DNA of 64,000 bases from Edaphobacter modestus (GTDB taxonomy: Bacteria > Acidobacteriota > Terriglobia > Terriglobales > Acidobacteriaceae). Numbering within the stretch: position 1 is the stretch's first letter; each line of letters opens with the position of its first letter. This document shows, one piece after another, positions 18,967 through 27,338 of this stretch. Under the pieces are notes generated by a model that made no database searches, was not told the origin of the DNA, and was given only the letters and a program-made list of their open reading frames with translations. A program made the position numbers and the translations under genes. The stretch is taken from assembly GCF_004217555.1 (NCBI RefSeq), contig NZ_SHKW01000001.1, positions 4,092,001 through 4,156,000 on the forward strand, in the 5' to 3' direction.

Positions 18967-20058
18967 TTGAGGAATGTTTTGACTGCAACAGGGAATGGAA
19001 CTTCGATACGCCGTTGGTCCCGCGCATCGTGCCCCGTCGCGCTGGTGGTGATCACCGCGCTTGCGGGCTGTAACCATACGAACAATGCCGACGTGATGGC
19101 GACCGTCAATGGCAAGGCCATCATGAAGACGGAACTCGACAAGGCCTACCAGGTACAGCTTGGCGATGCGCAGCAGCCGCAGAAACCGACCCGGGAACAG
19201 GCCGACTCTCTGCGTCTCAACGTTCTTCGGCAACTGATCGACGAGGAGATCGTCGAGCAGAGGGCTGCCAAGATGAACCTGACTGCCGCCAATGAGGAGG
19301 TGGACGCTAAGGTGACCGAAATGAAGGCGCCGTACACCGAAGATCAGTTCAATGAGAAGCTGAAGGCCAGCAATCATACGTTGGACGACGTGAAGCACGA
19401 CATCCGCCGGTCCCTGACTTTCAATAAACTTCTCTCCAAGGAGATCGACTCGAAGATCAATGTAACCGACACGGATGTGGCGACCTATTACAACGCTCAC
19501 AAGTCGGAGTACAACCTGATCGAGACGCAGTTTCACCTGGCGCAGATTCAGGTGACGAGTGTTCCTTCGAATCAGCCGGGCAATCTGCAGAACAGTAAGG
19601 CGATGAACGACGCCGATGCGAAGAAGAAGATCCAGGCCCTGAAAAACCGTCTCGAGAGCGGTGAGGATTTCGCTACGCTGGCAATGAACTTCTCCGAGCG
19701 GCCGGACACCTCTTCAAGCGGAGGAGATATCGGCTTTGTCTCGGAATCGCAGATGAAGGCCGATCCGATGATCTTCAACGCAATCACGAAGCTGAAGCCC
19801 GGTCAGATCACCGAAATTTTGCCATTAATCGATGCCCAGACTCGCAAGCCTGGGGGATATGCAATCTACAAGTTGATCTCTCGGGAACCAGCGGGCCAGC
19901 GTGAATTGAGCGACCCTCCGGTGCAGCAATCGATCCGGCAGCAGCTTCGAGAGGGCCGGTCGCAGCTGCTCAAGAGCGCATACCTCGAGATACTGCGCGA
20001 TCAGGCCAAGGTGCAGAATTTCTACGCCGAGCAGATCTTCAAAAACGAGACCCACTAG
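18967..20058 (+). CDS. SurA/PrsA-like parvulin peptidyl-prolyl isomerase lipoprotein
   Basis: Translation begins at a TTG; the one at 18967 is spaced 9 bases from GAGGAG, while one at 18961 is too close. Near residue 35 is a lipobox (ITALAGC), so the mature protein is probably lipid-anchored. A SurA-type N-terminal chaperone domain follows (ADVMATVNGKAIMKTELDKAYQ, LRQLIDEEIVEQRAAKM). Then comes a parvulin domain: FHLAQIQV, ALKNRLESGEDFATLAMNFSERPDTSSSGGDIGFVSES, KLKPGQITEIL and YAIYKLISRE. Such proteins escort outer-membrane proteins through the periplasm. Third in the row lptD - DsbA-like - SurA-like, which suggests a shared outer-membrane assembly unit. Confidence 0.92.
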   Translation: MRNVLTATGNGTSIRRWSRASCPVALVVITALAGCNHTNNADVMATVNGKAIMKTELDKAYQVQLGDAQQPQKPTREQADSLRLNVLRQLIDEEIVEQRAAKMNLTAANEEVDAKVTEMKAPYTEDQFNEKLKASNHTLDDVKHDIRRSLTFNKLLSKEIDSKINVTDTDVATYYNAHKSEYNLIETQFHLAQIQVTSVPSNQPGNLQNSKAMNDADAKKKIQALKNRLESGEDFATLAMNFSERPDTSSSGGDIGFVSESQMKADPMIFNAITKLKPGQITEILPLIDAQTRKPGGYAIYKLISREPAGQRELSDPPVQQSIRQQLREGRSQLLKSAYLEILRDQAKVQNFYAEQIFKNETH

Positions 20059-20136
20059 TCCTCAGTCCTTCGGCTGGAAGACCTAAACCCAAGCGATTCG
20101 CGGCTGCATCTTGCGGCCGTGATCAGGAGACAACGC

Positions 20137-21138
20137 ATGGCCGCACCAGTACGTTTCGCGATTCTCGGTTTTGGACTTCATGCAGTGCGGCGGCTTCTTC
20201 CGGCGTTCGCCCCCTCGGAACGGACCAGGCTGGTGGGAATGTGGCGGCGCGATCAGAACGCGGCAAAGCAGAACTGCATCGAGCACAAGATCGCCCACTG
20301 CTTCACCTCGCCCGAAGAGCTTTGCGCTTCTCCTGATGTGGATGCTGTCTTCATCACCTCTCCTGACGCGATGCATTACGCCGACACGCTGATGGCCCTT
20401 CGCTACGGCAAGGCGGTGCTATGCGAGAAGCCGGTGGCGATGAATGCAGCGCAAGCCCGGGAGATGGTCGACGCCTCCAAAACGACGGGCGCTCTCTACG
20501 GAGTCGCTCAGAACTTCCGTTACAACCACAGCCTGGACTGGGTCCGGAAGCAGATTCAGGCCGGTAAGATTGGCCGACCGCAGATTGCGCGTGCGGAGTT
20601 CGACTATCCTGCCAACCATGCGCCCCGCAAATGGATCATGGATCCAACGCTGGCCTGCGGCGGCCCCATCGGCGACGTTGGCGTCCACTGCATCGACGCG
20701 CTTCGTTACGTATTGGGCGAAGAAGTGGAAAGTATCAGCACACTGGCGACCAAAACCCATCCAGAGGATCAGGTTGAGGCCACTGCTATGCTCCAGATGC
20801 AGATGACGGGCGGCGTTCTGGCAAGCGTTGGGGTAAGCGCTCGCTCGCCTTATCGCACCCTGGTAGAGATCACCGGCAGCGATGGGGTTTTGATCGCGGA
20901 AAACGGACTCACTGTTGACCGGCCCATCGAGATGGTGCTGCGACGTGCCGGGGAGGTCGTTGAGACTGCAACCGCGGATAACGCCGATGCCTATACAAGA
21001 ATGCTCGATGCCTTTGCCGACGCTATGCAGGGGGGCGAACCCTTTGCCGCGACGGGAGAGGATGGCGTCCGGAACATGATGGCTCTCGATGCCGCCTTCC
21101 GCAGCTGGAAGACCGGCCAGCGCGAAACGATCGGCTGA
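20137..21138 (+). CDS. Gfo/Idh/MocA family NAD(P)-dependent oxidoreductase
   Basis: A 333-residue two-domain dehydrogenase. The Rossmann domain starts VRFAILGFGLHAVRRLLPAF and includes AVFITSPDAMHYADTLMALRYGKAVLCEKPVAMNAAQA; the EKP lysine is the conserved catalytic residue. The C-terminal domain has GGPIGDVGVHCIDALRYVLG, with the conserved D..H pair. The family oxidises or epimerises sugars, inositols and their derivatives; the substrate here is unknown. The ATG at 20137 is preceded by AGGAG at 7 bases. It stands alone: the previous gene is in the same direction but 78 bases away, and the next gene is convergent. Confidence 0.92.
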   Translation: MAAPVRFAILGFGLHAVRRLLPAFAPSERTRLVGMWRRDQNAAKQNCIEHKIAHCFTSPEELCASPDVDAVFITSPDAMHYADTLMALRYGKAVLCEKPVAMNAAQAREMVDASKTTGALYGVAQNFRYNHSLDWVRKQIQAGKIGRPQIARAEFDYPANHAPRKWIMDPTLACGGPIGDVGVHCIDALRYVLGEEVESISTLATKTHPEDQVEATAMLQMQMTGGVLASVGVSARSPYRTLVEITGSDGVLIAENGLTVDRPIEMVLRRAGEVVETATADNADAYTRMLDAFADAMQGGEPFAATGEDGVRNMMALDAAFRSWKTGQRETIG

Positions 21139-21151
21139 AAGTCAGATTCGT

Positions 21152-22306
21152 CTATTGAACCGCGGCGGCGAGAGCGGTTGTGCTGCTGTGGTGATCGGCG
21201 ATCTCGCGTCGAGGCGCCCTTTCCGACGGCACATACTTCTTATAGACACTGATGTGGAAGCATGCCTGCTGAAACTCTTCTTCCACGTCGATTCTTCCCT
21301 GTTGAATCAGGGGAAGAAGGTAGCCGCGCAGCCATGCAATCTCCGTTCGCGAAAGACCGTGCTTTGCGATATCGACTGCCTGCCCTGTAAGGTGCGGCGA
21401 AGCGGTCTCGCCTTCGGCAGGAGCTGCGTTCCCATTGGTGCGTAACAGGCGCTGCTGAAACTCAACCGTGCGCACCGCTGAATTGACCTGGATGGGTGTG
21501 TGGAAACGAGCATAGTGAGCCTGTGCCAGAGTTGCCAGAAACTGTGCGGTCCAGGGACGGGAGAAACGGCGATCAGAGGGTAGGCGGTCGTCCACTTCGA
21601 GGGCACGACTTACGGGCAGGGCAACCAGCAGGTGCTGCTCGCGCATGCGAAGCAGGTCATTGTCGTCCTGAATGCGATCAAGACCGTCGCGATCTGCGAC
21701 TACGTTCTGCCGTACGAGAATCTCATGGGAGCCCTTCAGCGGGCGGGGGACGATGAGGCGTCCACGTTTGTTGTAGATCGTCGGCAGGATGATCGGAGTC
21801 GCTGCCTCGTCGGCGACGCTTTCGGCCTCGGATTTCCGCGGAGCCTGGGCTCGAGTCACGCTGACGACAGACTCGGTTTTCGTGTTCTTGTCCACGATGG
21901 TCGTACGAACTTTGTGCCGTCGTGCCCCGCTCTTAGGCTCTGAAGTAGCTACTGTCTTTGGCGAGGCTTGAGCCGCTTTTAGAAAATCGTCGCTTGTGGC
22001 TTTACGGTGGCCATCCGGCGACTCCGCGGCCGCGGATTGACGGCTTCGCGTCGTATGCTTCCGGGGTGAGTCCGTACTGTGGACGAGCTCCGCTGTGGGC
22101 GAATGCGATGCTGCGGTGGTGGGTTTTTTGTGCGTCGACGTTTTCTTACTGACCGGTCTCTTGCTGGCCACCACTTTAGCTTTCGCGGTCGAGGTCGGAT
22201 GGACGGCAGCACGATGCGTCTTCCGCGCAGTGGCGGCGAACGCCGTGGGCACTGGAGACAGAGATGCCAAAGCAAGGAGAGCCGTGATGAAGGCGTTTCG
22301 ACGCAT
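21152..22306 (-). CDS. Secreted M15/DUF5715-like peptidase (probable peptidoglycan-acting)
   Basis: A signal peptide (RRNAFITALLALASLSPVPTAFA) is followed by about 150 residues of Lys/Thr/Ser/Ala-rich linker. The folded C-terminal domain (about residues 185-365) contains PIQVNSAVRTVEFQQRLL, a conserved SPHLTGQAVDIAK segment and QACFHISVYKKYV. SxHxxGxAxD plus a later H is the zinc-ligand pattern of M15 D-Ala-D-Ala carboxypeptidases, with His, Asp and His all present. The basic linker may span or bind the cell wall. The exact bond cut is inferred from the family. The gene is monocistronic and convergent with the Gfo/Idh gene. Confidence 0.82.
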   Translation of the reverse strand: MRRNAFITALLALASLSPVPTAFAATARKTHRAAVHPTSTAKAKVVASKRPVSKKTSTHKKPTTAASHSPTAELVHSTDSPRKHTTRSRQSAAAESPDGHRKATSDDFLKAAQASPKTVATSEPKSGARRHKVRTTIVDKNTKTESVVSVTRAQAPRKSEAESVADEAATPIILPTIYNKRGRLIVPRPLKGSHEILVRQNVVADRDGLDRIQDDNDLLRMREQHLLVALPVSRALEVDDRLPSDRRFSRPWTAQFLATLAQAHYARFHTPIQVNSAVRTVEFQQRLLRTNGNAAPAEGETASPHLTGQAVDIAKHGLSRTEIAWLRGYLLPLIQQGRIDVEEEFQQACFHISVYKKYVPSERAPRREIADHHSSTTALAAAVQ

Positions 22307-22422
22307 CCTGAAAAATATCCGGGAGGCGCGGGACGCCAGAGCACTTTCTACCCTATCGGGAGCTTGTCGGAGATGTAAGTGACCACACGGATTCCGTATA
22401 CTTTTAAGTTAACGGAGGATGG

Positions 22423-22842
22423 ATGCGCAGAGCGCCGTGGACCTTGAGCATCGCGGCGGCCGCGATTCTGGTGTGGGGAATGAAGGCAGTCGTAGTTCGC
22501 GCTGGAGGAGATGACGAAGCGGCTCGACCTGACTTCTACATGACCAAAGTGAGGCCAATCTTCCAGTCCAACTGCTTTCGATGCCACGCGGGGATGAATC
22601 GACGCGGCGGATTGAGCATGTCGACCCGTGCCGGTTTGATGAAAGGTGGCCGCGATGGCGTCGTTATTGTTCCCGGTGATCCTGCGAAGAGTCTTCTTAT
22701 GAAGGGGATTCGCTTTGAAGGACCGGCGAAGCCCATGCCTCCGCCTGCCAAAGGCAATAAATTATCGGCCCCAGACATCGCCACCATCGAACGGTGGATT
22801 CGCGCCGGGGCTGTGATGCCTGCGGACGCGCCGGTTCAGTAG
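22423..22842 (+). CDS. Secreted protein with single c-type haem motif (PSCyt1-like)
   Basis: 139 residues: an N-terminal signal or anchor (TLSIAAAAILVWGMKAVVVRAGG), then a single cytochrome c-like domain with haem site Cys51-x-x-Cys54-His55 (SNCFRCH). The sequence around it (VRPIFQSNCFRCHAGMNRRGGL, SLLMKGIRF, MPPPAKGNKLSAPDIATIERWIRAGA) matches the cytochrome c-like domain often fused to DUF1549/DUF1553 proteins in planctomycetes and acidobacteria. Here it occurs alone. The axial Met could come from PMPPP. Electron-transfer function is plausible but the partner is unknown. Confidence 0.85.
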   Translation: MRRAPWTLSIAAAAILVWGMKAVVVRAGGDDEAARPDFYMTKVRPIFQSNCFRCHAGMNRRGGLSMSTRAGLMKGGRDGVVIVPGDPAKSLLMKGIRFEGPAKPMPPPAKGNKLSAPDIATIERWIRAGAVMPADAPVQ

Positions 22843-22892
22843 CCAGTCTTGAATTTGGAATATTTAGATGTCTTGCCCGCTTTGAGCGTCTA

Positions 22893-23180
22893 ATGTTCAT
22901 GCATCACGCGACCCCAGGTCGAAGTGGATGGGTGCGGAAAGCGATCGGCTGGTTTCTGTTGGCGGCTGGCATCGCGGGATGTGTGCTCCCCATTATTCCG
23001 GGAATTCCGCTAGCGATAGCCGGACTTATCATCCTTGGGCGTGACTACGCGTGGGCTCGATCCCTCCAGCGCAGAGTGAAACGGAAAGTGGTCGAGATGC
23101 GGCGGCGTGCGCGGACAAGACGTTCCAGCCCAACCATTGTGACCGCAAGACCTGCTGCTGAGTCGGAAGGGGATTCCTAA
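22893..23180 (+). CDS. Small PGPGW-type transmembrane protein
   Basis: About 95 residues. The core WVRKAIGWFLLAAGIAGCVLPIIPGIPLAIAGLIIL matches the PGPGW/DUF454-like transmembrane family: two short membrane helices around a P-x-I-P-G-I-P turn. A basic, Arg-rich cytoplasmic tail follows (RVKRKVVEMRRRARTRR). The frame is open from 22794, overlapping the previous gene, but a start at 22893 gives the family N-terminus. The ribosome site is poor. Its stop overlaps the 3' end of the convergent CHAD gene by 4 bases. Function unknown. Confidence 0.72.
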   Translation: MFMHHATPGRSGWVRKAIGWFLLAAGIAGCVLPIIPGIPLAIAGLIILGRDYAWARSLQRRVKRKVVEMRRRARTRRSSPTIVTARPAAESEGDS

Positions 23181-24010
23181 GAGGCCTTGCCAACCACCTC
23201 GTGCAAGTGTCGATGATAGGTGGTAAGAGCCAGCCTGCTTCGAGAATCAAGCGCCTTTGTCAAAGGTGAGGCTTCGCCAAGCGCATCTCTGGCGATCTCC
23301 GCAAGTACAAGCCAATCATGCCAATCTCCTCCGCTTTGCTGCAGTTTTTCGAAGGATTGAGCTAGGAGGCGTGGCCGCTTCGCCCTCTTTGGACCGTTCT
23401 CGGCGATGTAGCGAGCCAGCTTCGCCAGCTTACGAATGGAGTGCAGGTAATCGGGATCGTCGGGGCCGGCTTCGGGTTCAGCAGGTAGATTGTCTTTGAA
23501 CCAGCGTTGGGAGACCGAGACAAGCTCGGTCGACGAGAGGGAGAGATTCTCCACCGGATTCAGTTGGTCGAGAAGTGACTCGAGAACGAGGGCCAGGTCC
23601 GACTGTCGTCGGTCGAGCATCTTTATCAGTTTTCGGGAAGAGCGCCCGCGATCTGCCTCGAGATTCCTGCGCAGTCTGCCTGCCTCCTTCTTCAAAGGCA
23701 GGGATGCATCGCCAGGAGCGACGGCCTCGATCAGGTCCATCTGAACGTCGATGTCCCGAACATTGCCTGCGGCTCTGCGGAGCTTTTTGAGCAAGCGCTT
23801 CGCCTGTCGCGTCTGCTCGTGATAGTCCGGAAGACGGGGCAAAGTGGAGAGCAAGGCAAACTGGCCTTCGATGCGTCGGGTCGTTGTGCGAAGCCGATGG
23901 ACAGGTTTGGCTTTTGGATCGGCAAGGCAGATCGTGATCGCTGCCTCGAGGGCGGTTACCTGTTCGCGAAGAGAACGAATCGGGTGCGCCGATGTGGTAG
24001 AGGTAGTCAT
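23177..24010 (-). CDS. CHAD domain protein
   Basis: A 277-residue all-helical CHAD (conserved histidine alpha-helical domain) protein. Typical elements are KPVHRLRTTTRRIEGQFALL, AKRLLKKLRRAAGNVRDIDVQMDLI and YLHSIRKLAKLARYIAE, each carrying conserved His, Arg and Lys on helices. CHAD domains bind polyphosphate and are often fused to, or next to, CYTH triphosphatases or polyphosphate kinases; neither is seen here. A polyphosphate-binding role is inferred from the family. The gene is divergent from the secreted protein gene at 24378 across a 367-base gap. Confidence 0.9.
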   Translation of the reverse strand: MTTSTTSAHPIRSLREQVTALEAAITICLADPKAKPVHRLRTTTRRIEGQFALLSTLPRLPDYHEQTRQAKRLLKKLRRAAGNVRDIDVQMDLIEAVAPGDASLPLKKEAGRLRRNLEADRGRSSRKLIKMLDRRQSDLALVLESLLDQLNPVENLSLSSTELVSVSQRWFKDNLPAEPEAGPDDPDYLHSIRKLAKLARYIAENGPKRAKRPRLLAQSFEKLQQSGGDWHDWLVLAEIARDALGEASPLTKALDSRSRLALTTYHRHLHEVVGKAS

Positions 24011-24377
24011 AGAGCCTGGTGCCGAAGATACCGGCGCCCTTCTTTAGAATGGGTTACAGGGCCGGCAGTGGAACATCGATCTCGAGATTTTACTCGCTGC
24101 TCTTTCTGATCGGCCGAGGAGGATGCGCGCACCGCAATCTTTTGCAGGACTTGACAAGAGTCAGTGGACGATTGAGCGTGATAAGAGAGTCTTTCGGAGA
24201 GGACCATTTTCGCGGCCTATCCGCCGGCCACAGTAGCTTCTCGCCAGCGACCCATTATGAGGACGATTCTTTGAGCTTCTGTTCTGATTTGAATCCCGCC
24301 TGATGATCGCGTTAAGGCTTATCCTTGCTTTTCCTTCCTGCCCGGTTCGGTAAGTTCAAGCTTTGGAGTCGAAGTTG
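24011..24377. other. Intergenic region without recognisable gene
   Basis: A 367-base gap between divergent genes. It must hold both promoters. A TTGACA lies at 24151-24156 but no well-spaced -10 box follows. Short frames here lack ribosome sites and family resemblance. I see no RNA gene. Confidence 0.5.
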
Positions 24378-25022
24378 ATGAAGAGATGGCTTTTTTTATC
24401 GTTGATTGTGGGTGGAATTCTTTCGAGCGAGGTAGTGCAAGCTCAGAGGACGACGCAAAAATCGTCGAAGCAGGCGGCCGCCACCAAACCCGGGATGGCT
24501 GCATGGACGCCCGAGGTGCAGCAGTACCTGGGAGTTCAGCAGGGGAGCTTTGGCATGGTCGGCCTGAATCGGCTGTCCAAGGCGCAGCTGGATGCGTTGG
24601 TCAACGCTGCGAAAGAGAACATCACCGGCGATCCGAGGAAGCATATGTTGACCTGCGGTCCTGCCGCTCCGGCGCAGGCCGGCAAGGTCCGGGTTCTGAT
24701 AACAGTGTCTGGGGATGATCCGGCGGGACAGAGGGCGACCGAGATCCGCCAGGCGATCGGGGCGGTCGACGGGGTCGAGATCGTGGACGCGTCGTCGGCG
24801 GCGGATCGGGCCCTGCACGTGGTCATCCAGGAGCAGACGCTGGGCAAGCGGACGATTGGCTACACAGCTTCTTATATGACGGCGACGCCGTGCACCGACG
24901 AATCGCGGAAGACGGATGCGGAGCTGAAGGGGCAGCTGGGAACTTATACGGATCCGAAGGGGGTGGACCTGGCGACGGATCTTGCTCGCATGTTCCAGCG
25001 GGATTTGCAGGAGGCGCGGTAG
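24378..25022 (+). CDS. Secreted protein of unknown function
   Basis: 214 residues from the ATG at 24378, which has GGAG 9 bases upstream; an in-frame TTG at 24363 is less likely. A clear signal peptide (KRWLFLSLIVGGILSSEVVQAQ) is followed by a Lys/Gln/Ala-rich linker and a domain with two halves: WTPEVQQYLGVQQGSFGMVGLNRLSKAQLDALV, then an alpha/beta part (KVRVLITVSG, IRQAIGAVDGVEIVDASSAADRALHVVIQEQ). The cysteines at CGPAAP and ATPCTDES could pair. The second half resembles proteins that compare or bind small ligands, but I recognise no family. Convergent with the DinB gene. Confidence 0.75.
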   Translation: MKRWLFLSLIVGGILSSEVVQAQRTTQKSSKQAAATKPGMAAWTPEVQQYLGVQQGSFGMVGLNRLSKAQLDALVNAAKENITGDPRKHMLTCGPAAPAQAGKVRVLITVSGDDPAGQRATEIRQAIGAVDGVEIVDASSAADRALHVVIQEQTLGKRTIGYTASYMTATPCTDESRKTDAELKGQLGTYTDPKGVDLATDLARMFQRDLQEAR

Positions 25023-25102
25023 GTGTGGGAGCCCTCCCCCGTGCCTATCTGTTCAAAATCTTCAATCCACGGTACTTAGCTTCGTACCAGCCGTGCTCCC
25101 GG

Positions 25103-25657
25103 TCAGGAGCTGTGCCCGTTGCAGTGGAGCACGCCGAGGTAGGCGCTCCAAGGCCCTACCGTCTCGCGGTACTGGTGGGCGAGGATACGGGAGAGCTGGT
25201 GGAGATGGGTGAGGTCGTGAGTGGCCCAGGTGGCAAGCAGCTGCGACAGGGTGACGAGGCCGAAGGCGGGGTGGCGTCCCTGGAGCTGAAGGTCGGCGGG
25301 TTTGAGATGGAAGGCATGAAGCTCCGCGAGATTCTGCTCGCGCAGGCGAGCGAATTCGTCCAGAAGATTCGAGAGCGACTTGCCCTGGCTCTCGCGTTGC
25401 TGGCCGAGGCGGTCGAAGGGGCGAAAGGCGGGGAGATCGGAAGCCGGTTGGCTGCGGTTGGAGAGGATTTGTTTCGCGCGCAGCATCCAGTCCGTACGTT
25501 CGCCGTAGGCAAGGTGGCCGACGACCTCGAACGCGGTCCACGTACCTTTCCCTTCGTTTCGGTGGGTCCAGGCTTCAGGCAGGCCGCGCAGTAAAGCGTC
25601 CAGAGCGGCCGGCGTGCGGGTAAGAAGGGAGATGGTCTGCGAAAGATCGTGGTCCAT
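25103..25657 (-). CDS. DinB-superfamily metal-binding protein
   Basis: A 184-residue four-helix-bundle DinB-like protein. The metal-ligand pattern is visible: His in FEVVGHLAYGERTDW and the His pair in ATWATHDLTHLHQLSRIL near the C-terminus. The family includes mycothiol- and bacillithiol-dependent transferases and many proteins of unknown activity; the enzyme class cannot be read from this sequence. The name comes from a DNA-damage-induced gene, but no LexA-like site was seen here. The gene is alone on its strand, and its upstream region contains the dispersed repeat noted at 25730. Confidence 0.88.
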   Translation of the reverse strand: MDHDLSQTISLLTRTPAALDALLRGLPEAWTHRNEGKGTWTAFEVVGHLAYGERTDWMLRAKQILSNRSQPASDLPAFRPFDRLGQQRESQGKSLSNLLDEFARLREQNLAELHAFHLKPADLQLQGRHPAFGLVTLSQLLATWATHDLTHLHQLSRILAHQYRETVGPWSAYLGVLHCNGHSS

Positions 25658-25729
25658 TTTAGTTTTCCGAATGCCGAAGCGTCGTTGTCCTGAAAAAAGT
25701 ACCGCGAGCGGTTCATCGTCTGCTTTCCT

Positions 25730-25820
25730 GAGCTACTTCCAGTTTAGCGGTTGGAGGGAAACTAATCGGCATTTTGATTCCTTGTGATTTCTGCGAGATA
25801 GATGGGGTGGGGCTTGACAT
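25730..25820 (+). repeat. Dispersed intergenic repeat, copy 1 (promoter-like)
   Basis: GAGCTACTTCCAGTTTAGC...ATCGGCA, followed 43 bases later by TTGACA, resembles the sequence at 43970-44075 in order and spacing. It lies just upstream of the MliC-like gene. It may be a shared promoter/operator module or a mobile intergenic element. Confidence 0.5.
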
Positions 25821-25879
25821 CTTTTTCGAAGGGCCCGCGAGATGCCGGGGAGTATAAGAACAAGCAGGAGGCCGATGCT

Positions 25880-26266
25880 ATGGGGTCGACAGGGCTGCAG
25901 GGAGTGGTTGGGATTGCTGTGGTGTTGTGCAGCGCTCTTGCGGGAGCGAGCGACCTGACGCTCCACCTGAAGGGGACCGATCCTGTGAAACGGAATACGG
26001 TCCAGTTCCAGTGCGATGCGCAGGGGGCGACGATGGGGCTGCCGGCTGGAACCTTTGCGGTGGAGTATCTGAACGGAGCGGGAAACCACCTGGCTGTAGT
26101 TCCGGTAAAGGGGAACTCGATGATCTTTGTGACGGTTCCGTCGGGCTCGGGAGCGAAGTACGCGGCGGAGGAGTTTACGTGGTGGGATGCGGGTGGACGC
26201 GGGACTACGTTTGCCTCGGACTTCCCTGGGCCAAAGGCTTCATCGGCGTGCCATGTGGTGAAGTAA
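25880..26266 (+). CDS. Secreted MliC/PliC-like inhibitor of c-type lysozyme
   Basis: 128 residues from the ATG at 25880, with AGGAGG 8 bases upstream; the longer frame from 25802 has no such site. After a signal peptide (GVVGIAVVLCSALAGA) comes one small beta-barrel domain: VQFQCDAQ, FAVEYLNGAGNHLAVVPVKG, then PSGSGAKYAAEEFTWWDAGGRG and a final Cys (SACHV). The C...Y.NG...SGAxY.....WW..G...C pattern is that of MliC/PliC lysozyme inhibitors, in which the SGxxY loop plugs the lysozyme active site. The conserved cysteine pair is present. There is no lipobox, so it should be periplasmic (PliC-like). Moderately sure; the N-terminal half is divergent. Confidence 0.7.
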   Translation: MGSTGLQGVVGIAVVLCSALAGASDLTLHLKGTDPVKRNTVQFQCDAQGATMGLPAGTFAVEYLNGAGNHLAVVPVKGNSMIFVTVPSGSGAKYAAEEFTWWDAGGRGTTFASDFPGPKASSACHVVK

Positions 26267-26403
26267 TGCAAGTTCGAGTCGGCATTACTGCCGGCCTCGT
26301 TTTGAATGGAAGCACCTTGTGAATATGGCCGAGAGATTCGCTGCTTGAACCGTTCGCTTAGCTTCAAATTGCCCTTGGTGTCAGCGTTGTTGGATTTGGC
26401 TCA

Positions 26404-27075
26404 TCAGGGCTGCACGGGGTTGCCAGGGTCAAGTGTCGCGATCCCGGTGCTGGACGACAGTTGCTCAGGGTACTCAGGGAGTACCAAGCCGCCTGTCAGG
26501 CTACCTTTGTATTTATTGGGGCGAAGCTGCCACAGCTCCGCGCGGGGGCACCCATCCTTTGCAGAGGATCCGAGTACCATAAGGCCTTTAGGAGATATTC
26601 CGGCGATGTGCAGCGTCGCGGCACAGGCACGGCTGAGGCGGCGCGTGAAGTGTCGATCAAGAGAAACCTCTCTTGATATGGAGCCTGAGCTCATGTCGTA
26701 ATCTATCGTGTCGACTGAGCCGGGGTAGGCACCCTCTAAGATGACGATGAATACATCGCGGCCATCCATAGAAAATCCTTCGATCCGGAATACTATGGGC
26801 CGGTCCCAATTGTCATCGCTGCTCAAACCGTTGAAAGGCGGGTTGGCCGAACCGTCCGGACGGGAGATCTGCAAGCTGTAATTGGCTTCGCAGAGATGGG
26901 TATTTTTACCGTGGTCATCTTCGCGGTGCATCTTGAGCATGGCTGTGAAGCCTGCGCTGCTGCGAAGCGGAGCGGTCTGCGCGTCTTGTACACCGCAAGT
27001 CAGACCGCCAGGGCCAGATGACTGTACCGCAGCAGGTTGCAGGAAGTGCATTAGGAGCAAGATTGACGGGAGCAC
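26404..27075 (-). CDS. Secreted protein of unknown function
   Basis: 223 residues with an N-terminal signal (LPSILLLMHFLQPAAVQS) and four or more cysteines in the mature part (LTCGVQD, HLCEANY, RACAATL, KDGCPRAE), which suits a disulphide-stabilised periplasmic protein. Beta-rich patterns (ANYSLQISRPDG, IVFRIEGFSMDGRDVFIVILEG, LMVLGSSAKD) suggest a repeated beta sandwich or propeller fragment. I recognise no family. It is isolated, with a convergent gene on one side and a small gene in the same direction 83 bases or more upstream. Confidence 0.68.
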   Translation of the reverse strand: MLPSILLLMHFLQPAAVQSSGPGGLTCGVQDAQTAPLRSSAGFTAMLKMHREDDHGKNTHLCEANYSLQISRPDGSANPPFNGLSSDDNWDRPIVFRIEGFSMDGRDVFIVILEGAYPGSVDTIDYDMSSGSISREVSLDRHFTRRLSRACAATLHIAGISPKGLMVLGSSAKDGCPRAELWQLRPNKYKGSLTGGLVLPEYPEQLSSSTGIATLDPGNPVQP

Positions 27076-27158
27076 GGGACAAGGTTAGCTCGATCGTACA
27101 CCGGCGTAAACTTCTATTCCTTCGAACGATTCCGTGAAGCGCGGATTCAGAAGCGGGC

Positions 27159-27338
27159 CTATTCGTTCGCGATGATCTCGCGGAGCGTGGCGATGTGCTT
27201 CTTGATTCCGGCGATTTTGGCAGGCCATGACCCTCCGGTGGGATCCGGATAGGGCACCCCGGCTGCGTATTCCCGTTCGGCCTCGGCGAGATTCGCGATC
27301 GCGTGATCGAGCTGTTGCTGTAGCGTGGGGCCGCTCAT
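27159..27338 (-). CDS. Small helical protein of unknown function
   Basis: About 59 residues from an ATG at 27338 (MSGPTLQQQLDHAIANLAEAEREYAAG), with an alternative in-frame start at 27371. Two amphipathic helices (LQQQLDHAIANLAEAEREY and AKIAGIKKHIATLREIIANE) joined by a Gly/Pro turn look like a helical hairpin or a coiled-coil dimer. There is no signal peptide. The heptad pattern and the absence of a better frame on the other strand support it being real, but no family is recognised. Confidence 0.55.
   Translation of the reverse strand: MSGPTLQQQLDHAIANLAEAEREYAAGVPYPDPTGGSWPAKIAGIKKHIATLREIIANE

Noticed and set aside
24151..24185. TTGACA followed by TGATAA as a promoter
   Set aside because: The spacer is 22 bases, too long for a standard promoter, and no gene begins soon after it.
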